Assembly (NCBI GenBank): GCA_034440615.1
Contig: JAOTOM010005154.1
Span: 1,120,001 to 1,184,000, forward strand
Length of the DNA: 64,000 bases
Direction of reading: 5' to 3'
DNA from: Ashinkailepas kermadecensis
Taxonomy: Eukaryota > Arthropoda > Thecostraca > Neolepadidae
This document shows, piece by piece, positions 23,723 to 34,500 of the stretch. A model generated the notes under the pieces. The model made no database searches. It worked only from the letters and a program-made list of their open reading frames with translations, and was not told the DNA's origin. The position numbers were made by a program, and so were the translations under genes. The number at the start of each line of letters is the position of its first letter. Position 1 is the first letter of the stretch.

Positions 23723-23899
23723 GTCTTCCTAAACAGACTGAATCACAACAAACAGAGCTGTATGTATATTTGGCTCCATTCCGATAAGATATCGGAAGAA
23801 AATGAACATAATTTTCACGTAGATATTGCAGATTATGAACTACTCTGCCATAAGAACGAGACACAAAATTTGAAATCGGTCTGCAATCGCTGGCAGCAC

Positions 23900-24160
23900 T
23901 CAAGCCGCTAATATCGCGGACTGTCCTGGAAAGTTCTGGCAAAGTTGCGGCGGGACACGGCCGCCGTCTGGCCGAGCATACTCCGAGAGGGGGGGGGGGG
24001 CACCCGCCCAGCATCAGCAGCCGTCTCTGACGCTATACGTGACCCGACGTCGGCGAAGTACGCGTTAATAATATTCGACTCTGAGGTGTTGTCGCAACAG
24101 TCATTGCCCTGTTTTGTATTATAGCGCCGCATAGTTTCCTGAAAGCCACGATAGTCTTTG
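23900..24160 (-). pseudogene. Possible LINE linker fragment on the opposite strand
   Basis: The minus-strand frame at 23908-24132 contains 'INAYFADVGSRIASE', which resembles the segment preceding the reverse transcriptase in many LINEs ('N.YF..IG..LA'). It continues into proline-rich sequence with no catalytic motif. Low certainty. Confidence 0.3.
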
Positions 24161-26385
24161 CCTAATAACTGTTGACGAGTAAAATCGCTATGTGCACGAA
24201 TGACAACACGTTTGATGCGGTGGCGCAGTCCGCGATAGGTTGCACCATTTCCATCGAAGTTCGTTCAATTGCCAATTGTCTTTGTGATCATAAACAAGTA
24301 TACACCGTGAGGCACTCAACAAAGGACAGGTACACAAAAGCTCCCAGCAGGAACTGACTTTACACAAAGGAGGGAGCGTGCCAGCAGAAGCTCGCCGGGC
24401 CTCGTCCCCTTCACCCATTCCACTGTCAACTGAACAGGAAAAGTCTTGTTAAGATACTGGCAGCTTGGAATTGTCACCAACAGAATGGCATCTGCAATTC
24501 AAAATTTTGCCTCGGAAATACTACCAATAAAAAATAATGTACTGAAAGATAAGAACACTAATAATTACATGTATGCATAACCCTATATACGCGATCATCT
24601 GCCAAACCAAATTCATAACCAATCACAGCCAGTCTTGTAGTGTATGCTGGTGGATCGCAAGATGATATGCTGCCAGGAGAAAATAGCTCATGGCGTCCCG
24701 GAAAATGCACGATTTGATGAATGCATTTGGCAGGAATGTGGTGTGGTTCGTCGCAAGGCCCGTATTAACCGTGACCGCACTTTGAGAACTTCAAATTACC
24801 AGAGGGGCTATTGAATCGAGGTAAACGCGGACAGGCACACATCATGACTGCAAACTCGTTCAATTCATTTCGCACCAAGCTCTGAAAACTACAGGAGTGG
24901 ATGGAATCCATATTGAACCCCTTCGCGTCAAGCAGAAGTTCCGTTTGGTTTGATACCTCTAAGGTAAATGACGCCACTTCTTTGCACTGTGCAGTGTGCA
25001 ATGATCGTCGCGCATTGTGAGTCCCACAATTTGGTACAAACCAATCAGTAACAAAGCCAATTTTCAACAAAGAAGCCGACACCCAAACGCTAGCGCCACC
25101 CCCTGAACCACTTCCGAAACATCCAAAGAGACGCACTGCCAATTGTTCAGGGTCATCTATGGACAAACCAATTAGGGTCATGCAGCTAACGAAAGGCTTT
25201 GTTATCGTGCAAGGCGTTCCATGATCATCGAATCAGTCCATTCACAGAGCAATTCCCGGGATAATTAAATTATGTTATGGATTTGGAATTGTTGATGAAG
25301 TGAACAATGAAGGCTATTTCATCCTGACTGGCATTAATTTGCTTACACTACTAAAGTCATTTCTGTAGACTTTTGACCCAATTAGATGGGTGGAGGAGGA
25401 GACTATGTCGCCAGAGGAGCAAAATAATCGTCAGCTCACCACCTAAGGTATGTGACAGGTAGAGCAAACACGGATTAAATTGTTCAGCTCTGCTCCAATT
25501 TTTTTCCGTATCAGTAATTCCAATCCGTATCTATTTCCATGCTGGAAAGAGATACTCACGCGCTATCCAATTCGTTTCCAAAATGCAATATTACTAACAC
25601 CTGGTATGTTGCAGTAATAAATGGCAACTAGACCTTCAAAAATAAGTGATATCTTAACCTTGATGTCTTTCCGGCCAGATCCTCAAACCGGGGGATAGTG
25701 ATTTTTTTAGGCGTGCCGGACCATAAAGGTCATTTGCGCCGCCTTTAAAGCGAGTACGTTACATGTCTGTCTATAAAGCGAGCGTTTGTGATCAAGGTGC
25801 AGGCAAGTGGACATTTACGTTAAGGAATTTTACGTTAGTTTGCGTGATATTTTAGGTGCTGAAGGCGAGGGCCTGGGTTGGTGACAGCTCCCTGATGTCT
25901 AAATGGTTTAGTTTTACTTTACTCCTCCACAAAATAATTCGTAGTTTGGGTGGGGGTGCGGGTGTTTTGAGAGTGCCGAGAAGTTGATTTTGCCAGGATG
26001 CCGGCTTTAGCCTACTCTTATCGAAGAGCACCGAGGGATCTTTACCGTGCGAACAAGGAGGTAATTGTTCACACCGCCTATCACGCTGGCCGCCGCGTGT
26101 TAGTTGTTAGTAGCGGGTTAGTCTAAGCATGCCATGCAGGGTTGTCAGTTGGGTTAGTACGGTGTTTTGCAATTCGGCTCTTCTACGTCCGCTGTACCTC
26201 TGGGTAGCCGTTTACGCTATGAGTTGCAAGGCAAATCGGCTCATCTACGTCCGATGGCTCCTCTTATTTTTAGTTTCTATGTTTTCCTAAAGCAAGTCGG
26301 CTCATCTACTTCCGACGGCAGAAGAGCAGAATATATGAAGCAGAGACAATATAGTTACAAGAGTAGCATTCGCTGCTTACTGCTT
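24161..26385. other. Unassigned, no gene seen
   Basis: A 138-codon minus-strand frame at 24765-25181 shows no recognised domain. Phrases such as 'ccataaaggtcatttgcgcc' near 25725 look like old interspersed repeats, but I could not pair them with another copy. Confidence 0.35.
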
Positions 26386-26390
26386 TATGC

Positions 26391-26490
26391 AATGCGCTAC
26401 AATGCGTTACAGTGCGTTACAATGCGTTACAATGCGTTACAATGCGTTACAATGCTTCACAATGCGTCACAATGCGTTACAATGCGGTAC
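26391..26490. repeat. 10-bp tandem repeat
   Basis: About ten copies of 'aatgcgttac', with variants such as aatgcttcac and aatgcgtcac. It ends directly against the interspersed repeat that begins near 26491. Confidence 0.93.
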
Positions 26491-26600
26491 TCACACCGTC
26501 TCGGGGGTCCTTATATACCCCCTCTAATTTCCAAACTAAGCGTTGCATGAAAACGAAAGTGGTGTCATCGGAAAGCGCTCGACGAGTAGCGCCCGAACCC
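26491..26600 (+). repeat. Interspersed repeat, copy 1
   Basis: Aligns in opposite orientation with 29761-29878. Shared words include 'ccaaactaagcgtt', 'gtctcggggg' and 'ggtccttaaa/tata'. The resemblance weakens rightward from about 26600 to 26750. Confidence 0.65.
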
Positions 26601-27875
26601 ACCCCCAAAATTGTACCACCACCAAATAAAATTGATGTCACTAGGAAGGGGTGGGGGAGTCTATGTGATAACGACTGACATCAGTTATTGTTGGCTCGGA
26701 GGAGTTTTATTTTGGGGGAAATTTTAAGAATTAAAATGATTTGTAATCAGAGAAGGAAGGCGAAATCGACCATGCCCCTAAGATGTTTGCCCACTCAAAA
26801 ATGAAACATTTTATGCTATGAAATGTACAACATTTTAAGTTTTAATTTTCGTCAATTTATTTTATTTTGTCTAATCAATAGAGCGGACCGTGAAATGTTG
26901 CGTGAAGTCAACTCGCTTTCATGAAACATGTTTACCTTCGCCCAAATCTTTGATTTTAGCCCTAGTTGGCAAATATACAAAACTAATATGTCATCAAAAA
27001 CGAAAAAAATCCTCTGGTGCGTTTTGTTGCATCCCTAAAGACAAGCAAACGCTGAAAGTTTCATTCAAATGTCTTTATCCATTAAAGCGCGATAACCTTT
27101 TGAACGTTTTTGGAGGTGACCATACTTGACCTTGTTGATCGTAGATTACCTAACCTCAATATTTTCACACAACATGCTACATTGATGTGGGAAAAGAGTG
27201 CCATATTTCGGCGGGCTACCGTGCGCCGTCTTTCACTATCCGCGGAAAAACTTTGTTGGTGCATAATAATCTCCCCTGAAATGGGGTGGGTTAAATACAA
27301 GATATGACAACAAAATCAAAGGACTACTTCGTGCAAGATGTAGGTTACAATTTGCATTACCAGCACCATATTTTACGCAAGCACACAATTTTACTTCACA
27401 TGACATGCGCAGTCCACCTAGCCTACGTTATTTTTGATAGTGCATGAGCCAGGTAAAACAAAAATATAGATTATTGTAGATGAAGTAGATGTAGATGAAG
27501 ATGATTTTTTGCGAGAACACAGCGTGTAGGTAGGTATTTTCCCTCGGATAAGCCGCCCAGCTCTCTGGCAGGCGGAGATTCAGCTTCAGATTCAGCCCCG
27601 TCGGCATGATTCAGTTGTCCGCCATGAAGACACTGATGTCACCATGGCCGATGGCCTGCTTGGGTCAAGCGAAGCAGAGCGTGGGCCAAGCGAAGACCAC
27701 GCCGGACTGCCTGGCGCCGCGCCCATGCTATGACATGGGAACCTTCACTGCTGGGGTCCCTGGGGCCCGGACCCAACCTGAGATTTCGTGGGGTCTGACG
27801 CCCTGGAAAACTGACAACTGCGGGGAAATGCAGCACGTTCCTGAAGTCTGCTGGTTTCTGCAGGCGACGTCTGAG
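26601..27875. other. Unassigned, AT-rich; no gene seen
   Basis: Sequence of the texture seen in old DNA-transposon remnants, but without a matched pair of ends. A frame opening at 27606 exists only because it enters the 76-bp array. Confidence 0.35.
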
Positions 27876-27879
27876 TCGG

Positions 27880-29098
27880 GTGGATGGACTCGGCCGACGG
27901 TGCCACCACAGCTCCGCCGGGCGGGTCACAGTCGCTGTCAATGTCACCATGGCCGATGGATGGACTCGCCCGACTGTGCCACCACAGCTCCGCCGGGCGG
28001 GTCTCCGTCGCTGTCAATGTCACCATGGCCGATGGATGGACTCGCTCGACTGTGCCACCACAGCTCCGCCGGGCGGGTCTCCGTCGCTGTCAATGCCACC
28101 ATGGCCAACGGATGGACTCGGCCGACTGTGCCACCACAGCTCCGCCGGGCGGGTCACAGTCGCTGTCAATGCCACCATGGCCGATGGATGGACTCGGCCG
28201 ACTGTGCCGCCACAGCTCCGCCGGGCGGGTCACAGTCGCTGTCAATGCCACCATGGCCAACGGATGGACTCGGCCGACTGTGCCACCACAGCTCCGCCGG
28301 GCGGGTCACAGTCGCTGTCAATGCCACCATGGCCGATGGATGGACTCGGCCGACTGTGCCGCCACAGCTCCGCCGGGCGGGTCACAGTCGCTGTCAATGC
28401 CACCATGGCCGATGGATGGACTCGCCCGACTGTGCCACCACAGCTCCGCCGGGCGGGTCACAGTCGCTGTCAATGCCACCATGGCCGATGGATGGACTCG
28501 CCCGACTGTGCCACCACAGCTCCGCCGGGCGGGTCACAGTCGCTGTCAATGCCACCATGGCCGATGGATGGACTCGGCCGACTGTGCCGCCACAGCTCCG
28601 CCGGGCGGGTCACAGTCGCTGTCAATGCCACCATGGCCGATGGATGGACTCGCCCGACTGTGCTACCACAGCTCCGCCGGGCGGGTCTCCGTCGCTGTCA
28701 ATGCCACCATGGCCGATGGATGGACTCGCCCGACTGTGCCACCACAGCTCCGCCGGGCGGGTCACAGTCGCTGTCAATGCCACCATGGCCGATGGATGGA
28801 CTCGCCCGACTGTGCCACCACAGCTCCGCCGGGCGGGTCACAGTCGCTGTCAATGCCACCATGGCCGATGGATGGACTCGCCCGACTGTGCCACCACAGC
28901 TCCGCCGGGCGGGTCACAGTCGCTGTCAATGCCACCATGGCCGATGGATGGACTCGCCCGACTGTGCCACCACAGCTCCGCCGGGCGGGTCACAGTCGCT
29001 GTCAATGCCACCATGGCCGATGGATGGACTCGCCCGACTGTGCCGCCACAGCTCCGCCGGGCGGGTCACAGTCGCTGTCAATGTCACCATGGCCCGCG
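27880..29098. repeat. 76-bp minisatellite array
   Basis: Sixteen head-to-tail copies of a 76-bp unit containing 'accacagctccgccgggcgg' and 'cagtcgctgtcaatgccacc'. Variation is confined to few sites (tcacag or tctccg; cggccg or cgcccg; gatgg or aacgg). All three plus-strand frames stay open, giving artefactual proteins up to 567 codons with shifting phase. Two apparent Kozak-like 'ccaccatgg' words occur in most copies but are part of the repeat. Confidence 0.97.
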
Positions 29099-29690
29099 CC
29101 GACTGGCGAGGCGGACCGTCTGCCTGCCGACTGACCTGCTCTTAACCCTCGGGGACCCTCGGGGTCCGGGGTCTGTTCACGAAGGGTTTTCCGCGACAGC
29201 GGGAAAACGGCGATGCGCAGCGCCGAAAAAGTTTCAGTACGTTTTCCTTGATCATTTTGCGTCTGAAGTCAAAATTTCAACTTCAGGTCATGTAAAGTCA
29301 TTGACCTAGCTCAGGTCGAAGAGGATCACTTCCAAAAATGTTTGAGGATCTATAACCCATACACGTGAAGATATTTTGAAATGAAACCCTTCTACCCGAG
29401 TGCAATTGGATGGTGTGTTCAAAACGTATCTCTCAGGCTTTTGTTTGAGGTTAGGTCATTGGCCAATTTTTTTTATATATATGCTGTTCTAACATCATTT
29501 CTACCTTGGTATGCATGCAGAAACTTGAGGAGAATTTCCTTATCAAATTTGTTTGACCTCTGTCCAGTGGCCTGAGGTAAGGCGACGTTAAAGTGGGCAA
29601 TTTCGAGTATGAATTGCTTAAATAGCGCCAACGTTGCATCGCACCATATAAACTACCTTAATATGCCGAAATGAAATGTTCTTAAAACAT
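29099..29690. other. Unassigned, no gene seen
   Basis: Begins with a degenerate palindromic G/C segment (ggggaccctcggggtccgg) and continues as AT-rich unique-looking sequence. Confidence 0.4.
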
Positions 29691-29760
29691 CAATTTGTCC
29701 CCAAGAGGGATATTTTTATCATCAAAATTATCCCAAAATAGCACATGAAACGAATTTCGG

Positions 29761-29878
29761 ACCCCATTCAACGAGGGCTTTGCGATGGCACACCGTTCGT
29801 TTTGTATAACGCTTAGTTTGGAAGATGGACGGGATGCCTTTAAGGACCCCCCCCCCCCCCGAGACAGGGTGTGAGGAT
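29761..29878 (-). repeat. Interspersed repeat, copy 2 (inverted relative to copy 1)
   Basis: The reverse complement matches 26491-26600. A C tract of about 14 bases (29847-29860) replaces a five-base tract in copy 1. The two inverted copies enclose the 76-bp array. Confidence 0.65.
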
Positions 29879-30350
29879 CTGACCGCAAACACGGTGCAGG
29901 TTAAAGATGTTGGCATTTTAAAGGGAGTGTGAAGCTATTCATAGCGTGGTATATTACAAAACAGCAAACATGATCGTGCTCTTCATAAATGTTGATGCTG
30001 GAAGAATCATCTTCATTGCAACTTTGGCCGCCAGTTGTTGAATAGGATGTTTTCTATAAAGCAATAGCCATCAATAGCAATATCCATTGGCAAGGTAGAA
30101 ACGGTAGCCCGTACAATTTGAGGAGTATGGGACCCAACTCCGCGCAGTATCCTATAATTTTATGACCGCGAAAAAACGTTGCTTTGTCTCTACGACGTGG
30201 AAGCGAGGGGCGAGTGTTGGCTGCCTGTGTCTGGGTTAGACAGCAACACAGCAACATGGGAAGAGCGGAGGCTGTGCTTTCGATCAACCAAACTGACAAT
30301 CTGTGCTGAGAACAGCTGAACTAACGCTTGTAGCGGAAAGTCACCGCTCT
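29879..30350. other. Unassigned, no gene seen
   Basis: Unique-looking sequence between the interspersed repeat and the 57-bp array. The short minus-strand frame at 30054-30299 is unsupported. Confidence 0.4.
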
Positions 30351-30351
30351 A

Positions 30352-31278
30352 GTGCGCTACGGCGGATTGCTGTCGGTGCAGCATTTTTCACGTGTCGGAG
30401 TCACCGCTTGTAGGCACGATGGCGTGCTGTCAGTTCAGCATTGTTCACGTGTCGGAGTCACCGCTTGTAGGCACGATGTCGTGCTGTTGGTTCAGCATTG
30501 TTCACGTGTCGGAGTCACCGCTTGTAGGCACGATGGCGTGCTGTCAGTTCAGCATTGTTCACGTGTCGGAGTCACCGCTTGTAAGCACGATGGCGTGCTG
30601 TCAGTTCAGCATTGTTCACGTGTCGGAATCACCGCTTGTAGGCACGATGTCGCTCTGTCAGTTCAGCATGGGTCACGTGTCGGAGTCACCGCTTGTAGGC
30701 ACGATGTCGTGCTGTTGGTTCAGCATTGTGCACGTGTCGGAGTCACCGCTTGTAGGCACGATGACGTGCTGTCAGTTCAGCATGGGTCACGTGTCGGAGT
30801 CACCGCTTGTAGGCACGATGTCGTGCTGTTGGTTCAGCATTGTTCACGTGTCGGAGTCACCGCTTGTAGGCGCGATGACGTGCTGTCAGTTCAGCATGGG
30901 TCACGTGTCGGAGTCATCGCTTGTAGGCACGATGTCGCTCTGTCAGTTCAGCATGGGTCACGTGTCGGAGTCATCGCTTGTAGGCACGATGTCGCTCTGT
31001 CAGTTCAGCATGGGTCACGTGTCGGAGTCACCGCTTGTAGGCACGATGGCGTGCTGTCAGTTCAGCATTGTTCACGTGTCTGAGTCACCGCTTGTAGGCA
31101 CGATGTCGTGCTGTTGGTTCAGCATTGTTCACGTGTCGGAGTCACCGCTTGTAGGCACGATGGCGTGCTGTCAGTTCAGCATGGGTCACGTGTCGGAGTC
31201 ATCGCTTGTAGGCACGATGTCGTGCTGTTGGTTCAGCATTGTTCACGTGTCGGAATCACCGCTTGTAGGCACGGCACT
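30352..31278. repeat. 57-bp minisatellite array with one CACGTG per unit
   Basis: Sixteen copies at an exact 57-bp period. Each contains 'cacgtgtcggagtcaccg' or a close variant. CACGTG starts at 30389 and recurs every 57 bp through 31244. Units come in a small set of types (gttcacgtg or gggtcacgtg, combined with tcgtgctgttgg, gcgtgctgtcag or tcgctctgtcag) that alternate, suggesting higher-order duplication. As 57 is a multiple of three, two frames read as regular 19-residue repeats, but neither resembles a protein. Confidence 0.97.
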
Positions 31279-31860
31279 ACACAATTGAATGCATGCGAGA
31301 TCAATGTGCATCCAGGCACGAGCTCACCGGTGCACACCGCTCCGACTCCAGTCGTCAGCAACCACTGAGACAACCGTTGCCACGCTGCCTAGCAACAAAC
31401 TGACAAACTTTGTGTAGAGGGCGCTACAGGGGATGATTAGTGCTGAGAACTGAAAGCCATTGTACAAACACATACCATCCGTAAAATATTGGGATAATCG
31501 AATGGACGGGGTGAATGGCAATAGGGTGTTTTCTCTAGCATGGAATTGACTATTGGAATGGTGTATAATATTGAGAACTGATAACTATTGGAAAGCACGT
31601 GCTATATCTTCATGTACTTACATAGGCAGTACGTTGAATTAGTAACGTGGGCATAGGGTGGCATCAATGACACCAGTGGTGTCTATTTTTTTGTAAACGT
31701 TGGTGGGGGTGGGGTGGGGGCAAGTATCAATGCACTAGAACCCCCACCCACTCCCCGACCTAAAACTAATCGGATTTCGCCCACAATATTTTAAGATCTC
31801 AAAATTCTGGATTTTTTATTTGATTATGCCATCATCGTAAAACTAGCGTAAGTTATTTAG
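31279..31860. other. Unassigned, no gene seen
   Basis: Unique-looking sequence with a G-rich stretch near 31700. No supportable frame. Confidence 0.4.
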
Positions 31861-31861
31861 A

Positions 31862-32310
31862 GGCCCGTTAGGCGTCAGACGCAATGTTAATGCGGACATC
31901 GGTGGATCTCCAGTAAGGAAAGAAAACAGGTAGGTTCCTGATGCCATTGAAGAACTTTGAAATATGCGCCCGTAACAAGCGCGCCCGGGTGCTCACTAGT
32001 GTGTGCGCGAAGAATATAGTTGCAATTTATGATGCTCTGTCTCCATAAAATATGATGCGTAGTGCATTTATGAAAATTAGCTTGCCTTCAGACGTCAATT
32101 TCATTGCCACTTACAGTGATATATTTCGCATATTACTTTGCGTATTGTCTTCTGGAACTACTTTCCACCGGGCCGCCGGCGCGGCGGCGACGCCCGCGGC
32201 CCGCGGCTCGTCCCGGACCGCCCGCCATTCATAATATGGCGGGGCGCCAAACCATACCATGAATGTTGATGGTCCCCAACGCCAAAGTTACATTACCGCG
32301 TAGTTCTTCG
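31862..32310 (+). repeat. Dispersed repeat family, copy A
   Basis: About 400 bp that align in the same orientation with 57037-57440. Shared words include 'ggttcctgatgccatt', 'gcgcgaagaa/ccgcgaagaa', 'tctccataaaata' and 'ttcattgccacttaca/ttcattgtcacttaca'. Neither copy has a coding frame. The nature of the element (SINE-like, solo LTR or MITE) is not clear. Confidence 0.75.
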
Positions 32311-32429
32311 ATTTGTGGACATCCATCGCCTGTTACGTTGATAATGCGGCTAACAATTAAAAATTCGTGCATATATCACGGATGGCCTTATTTATGGGGG
32401 TGAAAATATCGAACAGAATTTGCCATGAT

Positions 32430-33415
32430 CGCAACTGAGCTTAACGTTCGACGAATTCAAGGCATTATAGCACAGTGCTGCGATTTTTTAAAATCCTCGC
32501 CCGTTTATCTGATATTGCGGCAAACAATGATAAATTCCTGGATGCGGAACCGACGACTAGGACCGCCACCAGGATCGCTAATTATCGATTATAAGATCAA
32601 ATTGATACGCTTTGTAACAGTGCCTTACTGGGGTAATCAACATCAGTTGTTTTTCTTTACATGTATCGTATTCCGGATGTCTCTGCGCGAAAATTGGTTT
32701 CAGCACTTAGGGGTTTGAAAGTAGCACGTCGTCAATCGGCTGATCTTGCAAATCGCATCAATGGCGGCATTGTTTTGGGATCAAAATCCCAAACCGAATT
32801 ATTCAACAACCGGACCGCAACTGAGCTTAATGCTCTCATAATTCATGATATTATAAGGCAGTGCTGCGACTTTTTGAGATTCGTGGCCCGTTTGCTTGAT
32901 ATCGCGGCAAACAATTACGAATTGGTGGATGGATCAATGACGGCATTATTTTGGGGGTCCAAATCCCGAAGCGAAGTATCCACAAGATGATCTCAACTAA
33001 GATTAACGTTCACCGAATTCATGACATTATAACGCAGTGCTGCGACCTTTTGAGATTCGTGCCCAGTTTTCTTGATATTGCGGCAAGCAATTACAAATTC
33101 GTGGATTGATCAATGACGATATTGTTTTGTCGGTCCAAATCCCGAACCGAATTGTTCAACAAAATGACCGCAACTGAGGTTAATAGTCGACGAATTCATG
33201 ACATTATAAGGCAGCGCTGCGACTTTTTTAAGATTCGTGACCCGTTTTCTTGATATCGCGGCAAACAGTTGCAAATTAGTTAATGGATCAATGACGGCAT
33301 TAGTTTGGGAGTCCAAATCCCGAAGTAAATTTTTCAACAAAATGATCACAACTAAGCTTAACGTTCGCCGAATTCATTGCATTACAACGCAGTGCTGCGA
33401 CTTTTTTAACCGGGC
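32430..33415 (+). repeat. Degenerate ~177-bp satellite-like tandem repeat
   Basis: Equivalent phrases 'gcaactgagcttaa' occur at 32817, 32992, 33170 and 33348, a spacing of 175-178 bp, with an outlying copy at 32431. Units share 'gcagtgctgcgactttt' and 'gatattgcggcaaacaatta'. Copies are diverged and the array is interrupted near 32600-32760. Confidence 0.82.
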
Positions 33416-34030
33416 CGCTCTGCCTATAGTTTCCCCTGCCGGCCGATGGGCGGCGCTTGTTTCGCCGCCCGACGGCTGGCGGGTAATGCCCGCGCTTGAC
33501 ACATAACGCCAAACCAACATGGGGACAATATCAATATTGATGGGGCAGTGGCCCCGACAAAAGGACACAAATCGACACCCCTAAATGGCACAACAATGAT
33601 TACTGGAACGATGCCGAATTCACCACATTTAATCCAGAACGACGCAACTGTACCGCCAGTCAGTGTCATCGAGCAACATAGTTCACAAATTTGCTTCCCA
33701 AGCTGGTCCTGTATATTGATGAACATATAGCGGAGAACGACAGCACAGCTGCGCTCTGGCAATTCTGGCCGCCTGTCGGACAAACGCAAAGCTTTCCGCC
33801 AGCCGAGTTAGCTCACCCGAATTCCGAATCAGAACACGTGCCAATAGAGTGCACTGCGATGCCAGATTTGCATACCGGGAGCGTTTCGACGGTGATTGAT
33901 GTTTTTATTGACGTGCATACGTGTGCGCCTCTTCGTGAACACTCGCCCTTGTGCGGTAGTGCAGCCATTCCTGACTCTTACGCTGAAGCAAATACTATGC
34001 ATTTGAGAAAGTTCGACAGCGAACACCGAT
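33416..34030 (+). other. Unassigned open frame running into the 30-bp array
   Basis: A plus-strand frame opens at 33691 and has about 110 non-repeat codons before entering the 30-bp array. Its non-repeat part has no similarity I recognise, no signal peptide and no clear domain. Coding status is doubtful. Confidence 0.2.
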
Positions 34031-34035
34031 TGCAA

Positions 34036-34500
34036 CCGCCGCGGTACTGTACAGCTGAATCACCACTGCCGCGGTACTGTACAGCTGGATCACCGCCGCC
34101 GCAGTGCTGTACAGCTGAATCACCACCGCCGCAGTGCTGTACAGCTGGATCACCGCCGCCGCGGTACTGTACAGCTGGATCACCGCCGCCGCAGTACTGT
34201 ACAGCTGGATCACCGCCGCCGCGGTACTGTACAGCTGAATCACCACCGCCGCGGTACTGTACAGCTGAATCACCACCGCCGCAGTACTGTACAGCTGAAT
34301 CACCACCGCCGCGGTACTGTACAGCTGAATCACCACCGCCGCAGTACTGTACAGCTGAATCACCACCGCCGCAGTACTGTACAGCTGAATCACCACTGCC
34401 GCGGTACTGTACAGCTGGATCACCGCCGCCGCGGTACTGTACAGCTGAATCACCACCGCCCCAGTAGTACACAGCTGGATCACCACCGCAGTACTGCACA
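34036..34500. repeat. 30-bp minisatellite array
   Basis: About 15 copies of a 30-bp unit containing 'gtactgtacagctgaatcac' next to ccgccg. Copies differ at cgg or cag and at gaatca or ggatca. Each unit carries one CAGCTG. The period is a multiple of three, so the plus strand reads as a ten-residue repeat PPPRYCTAES or PPPQYCTAGS. Confidence 0.96.

Noticed and set aside
24765..25181. 138-codon minus-strand frame
   Set aside because: No recognised motif, no start context, and AT-rich surroundings with decayed repeats.
27606..29309. A 567-codon frame with regular repeats
   Set aside because: It is a reading of the 76-bp minisatellite. All three frames are open and the reading changes frame each unit, so it is not a repeat protein.
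30352..31288. Two overlapping 19-residue repeat frames
   Set aside because: Both frames are open simultaneously and variation among units affects both equally. Neither resembles a known protein.
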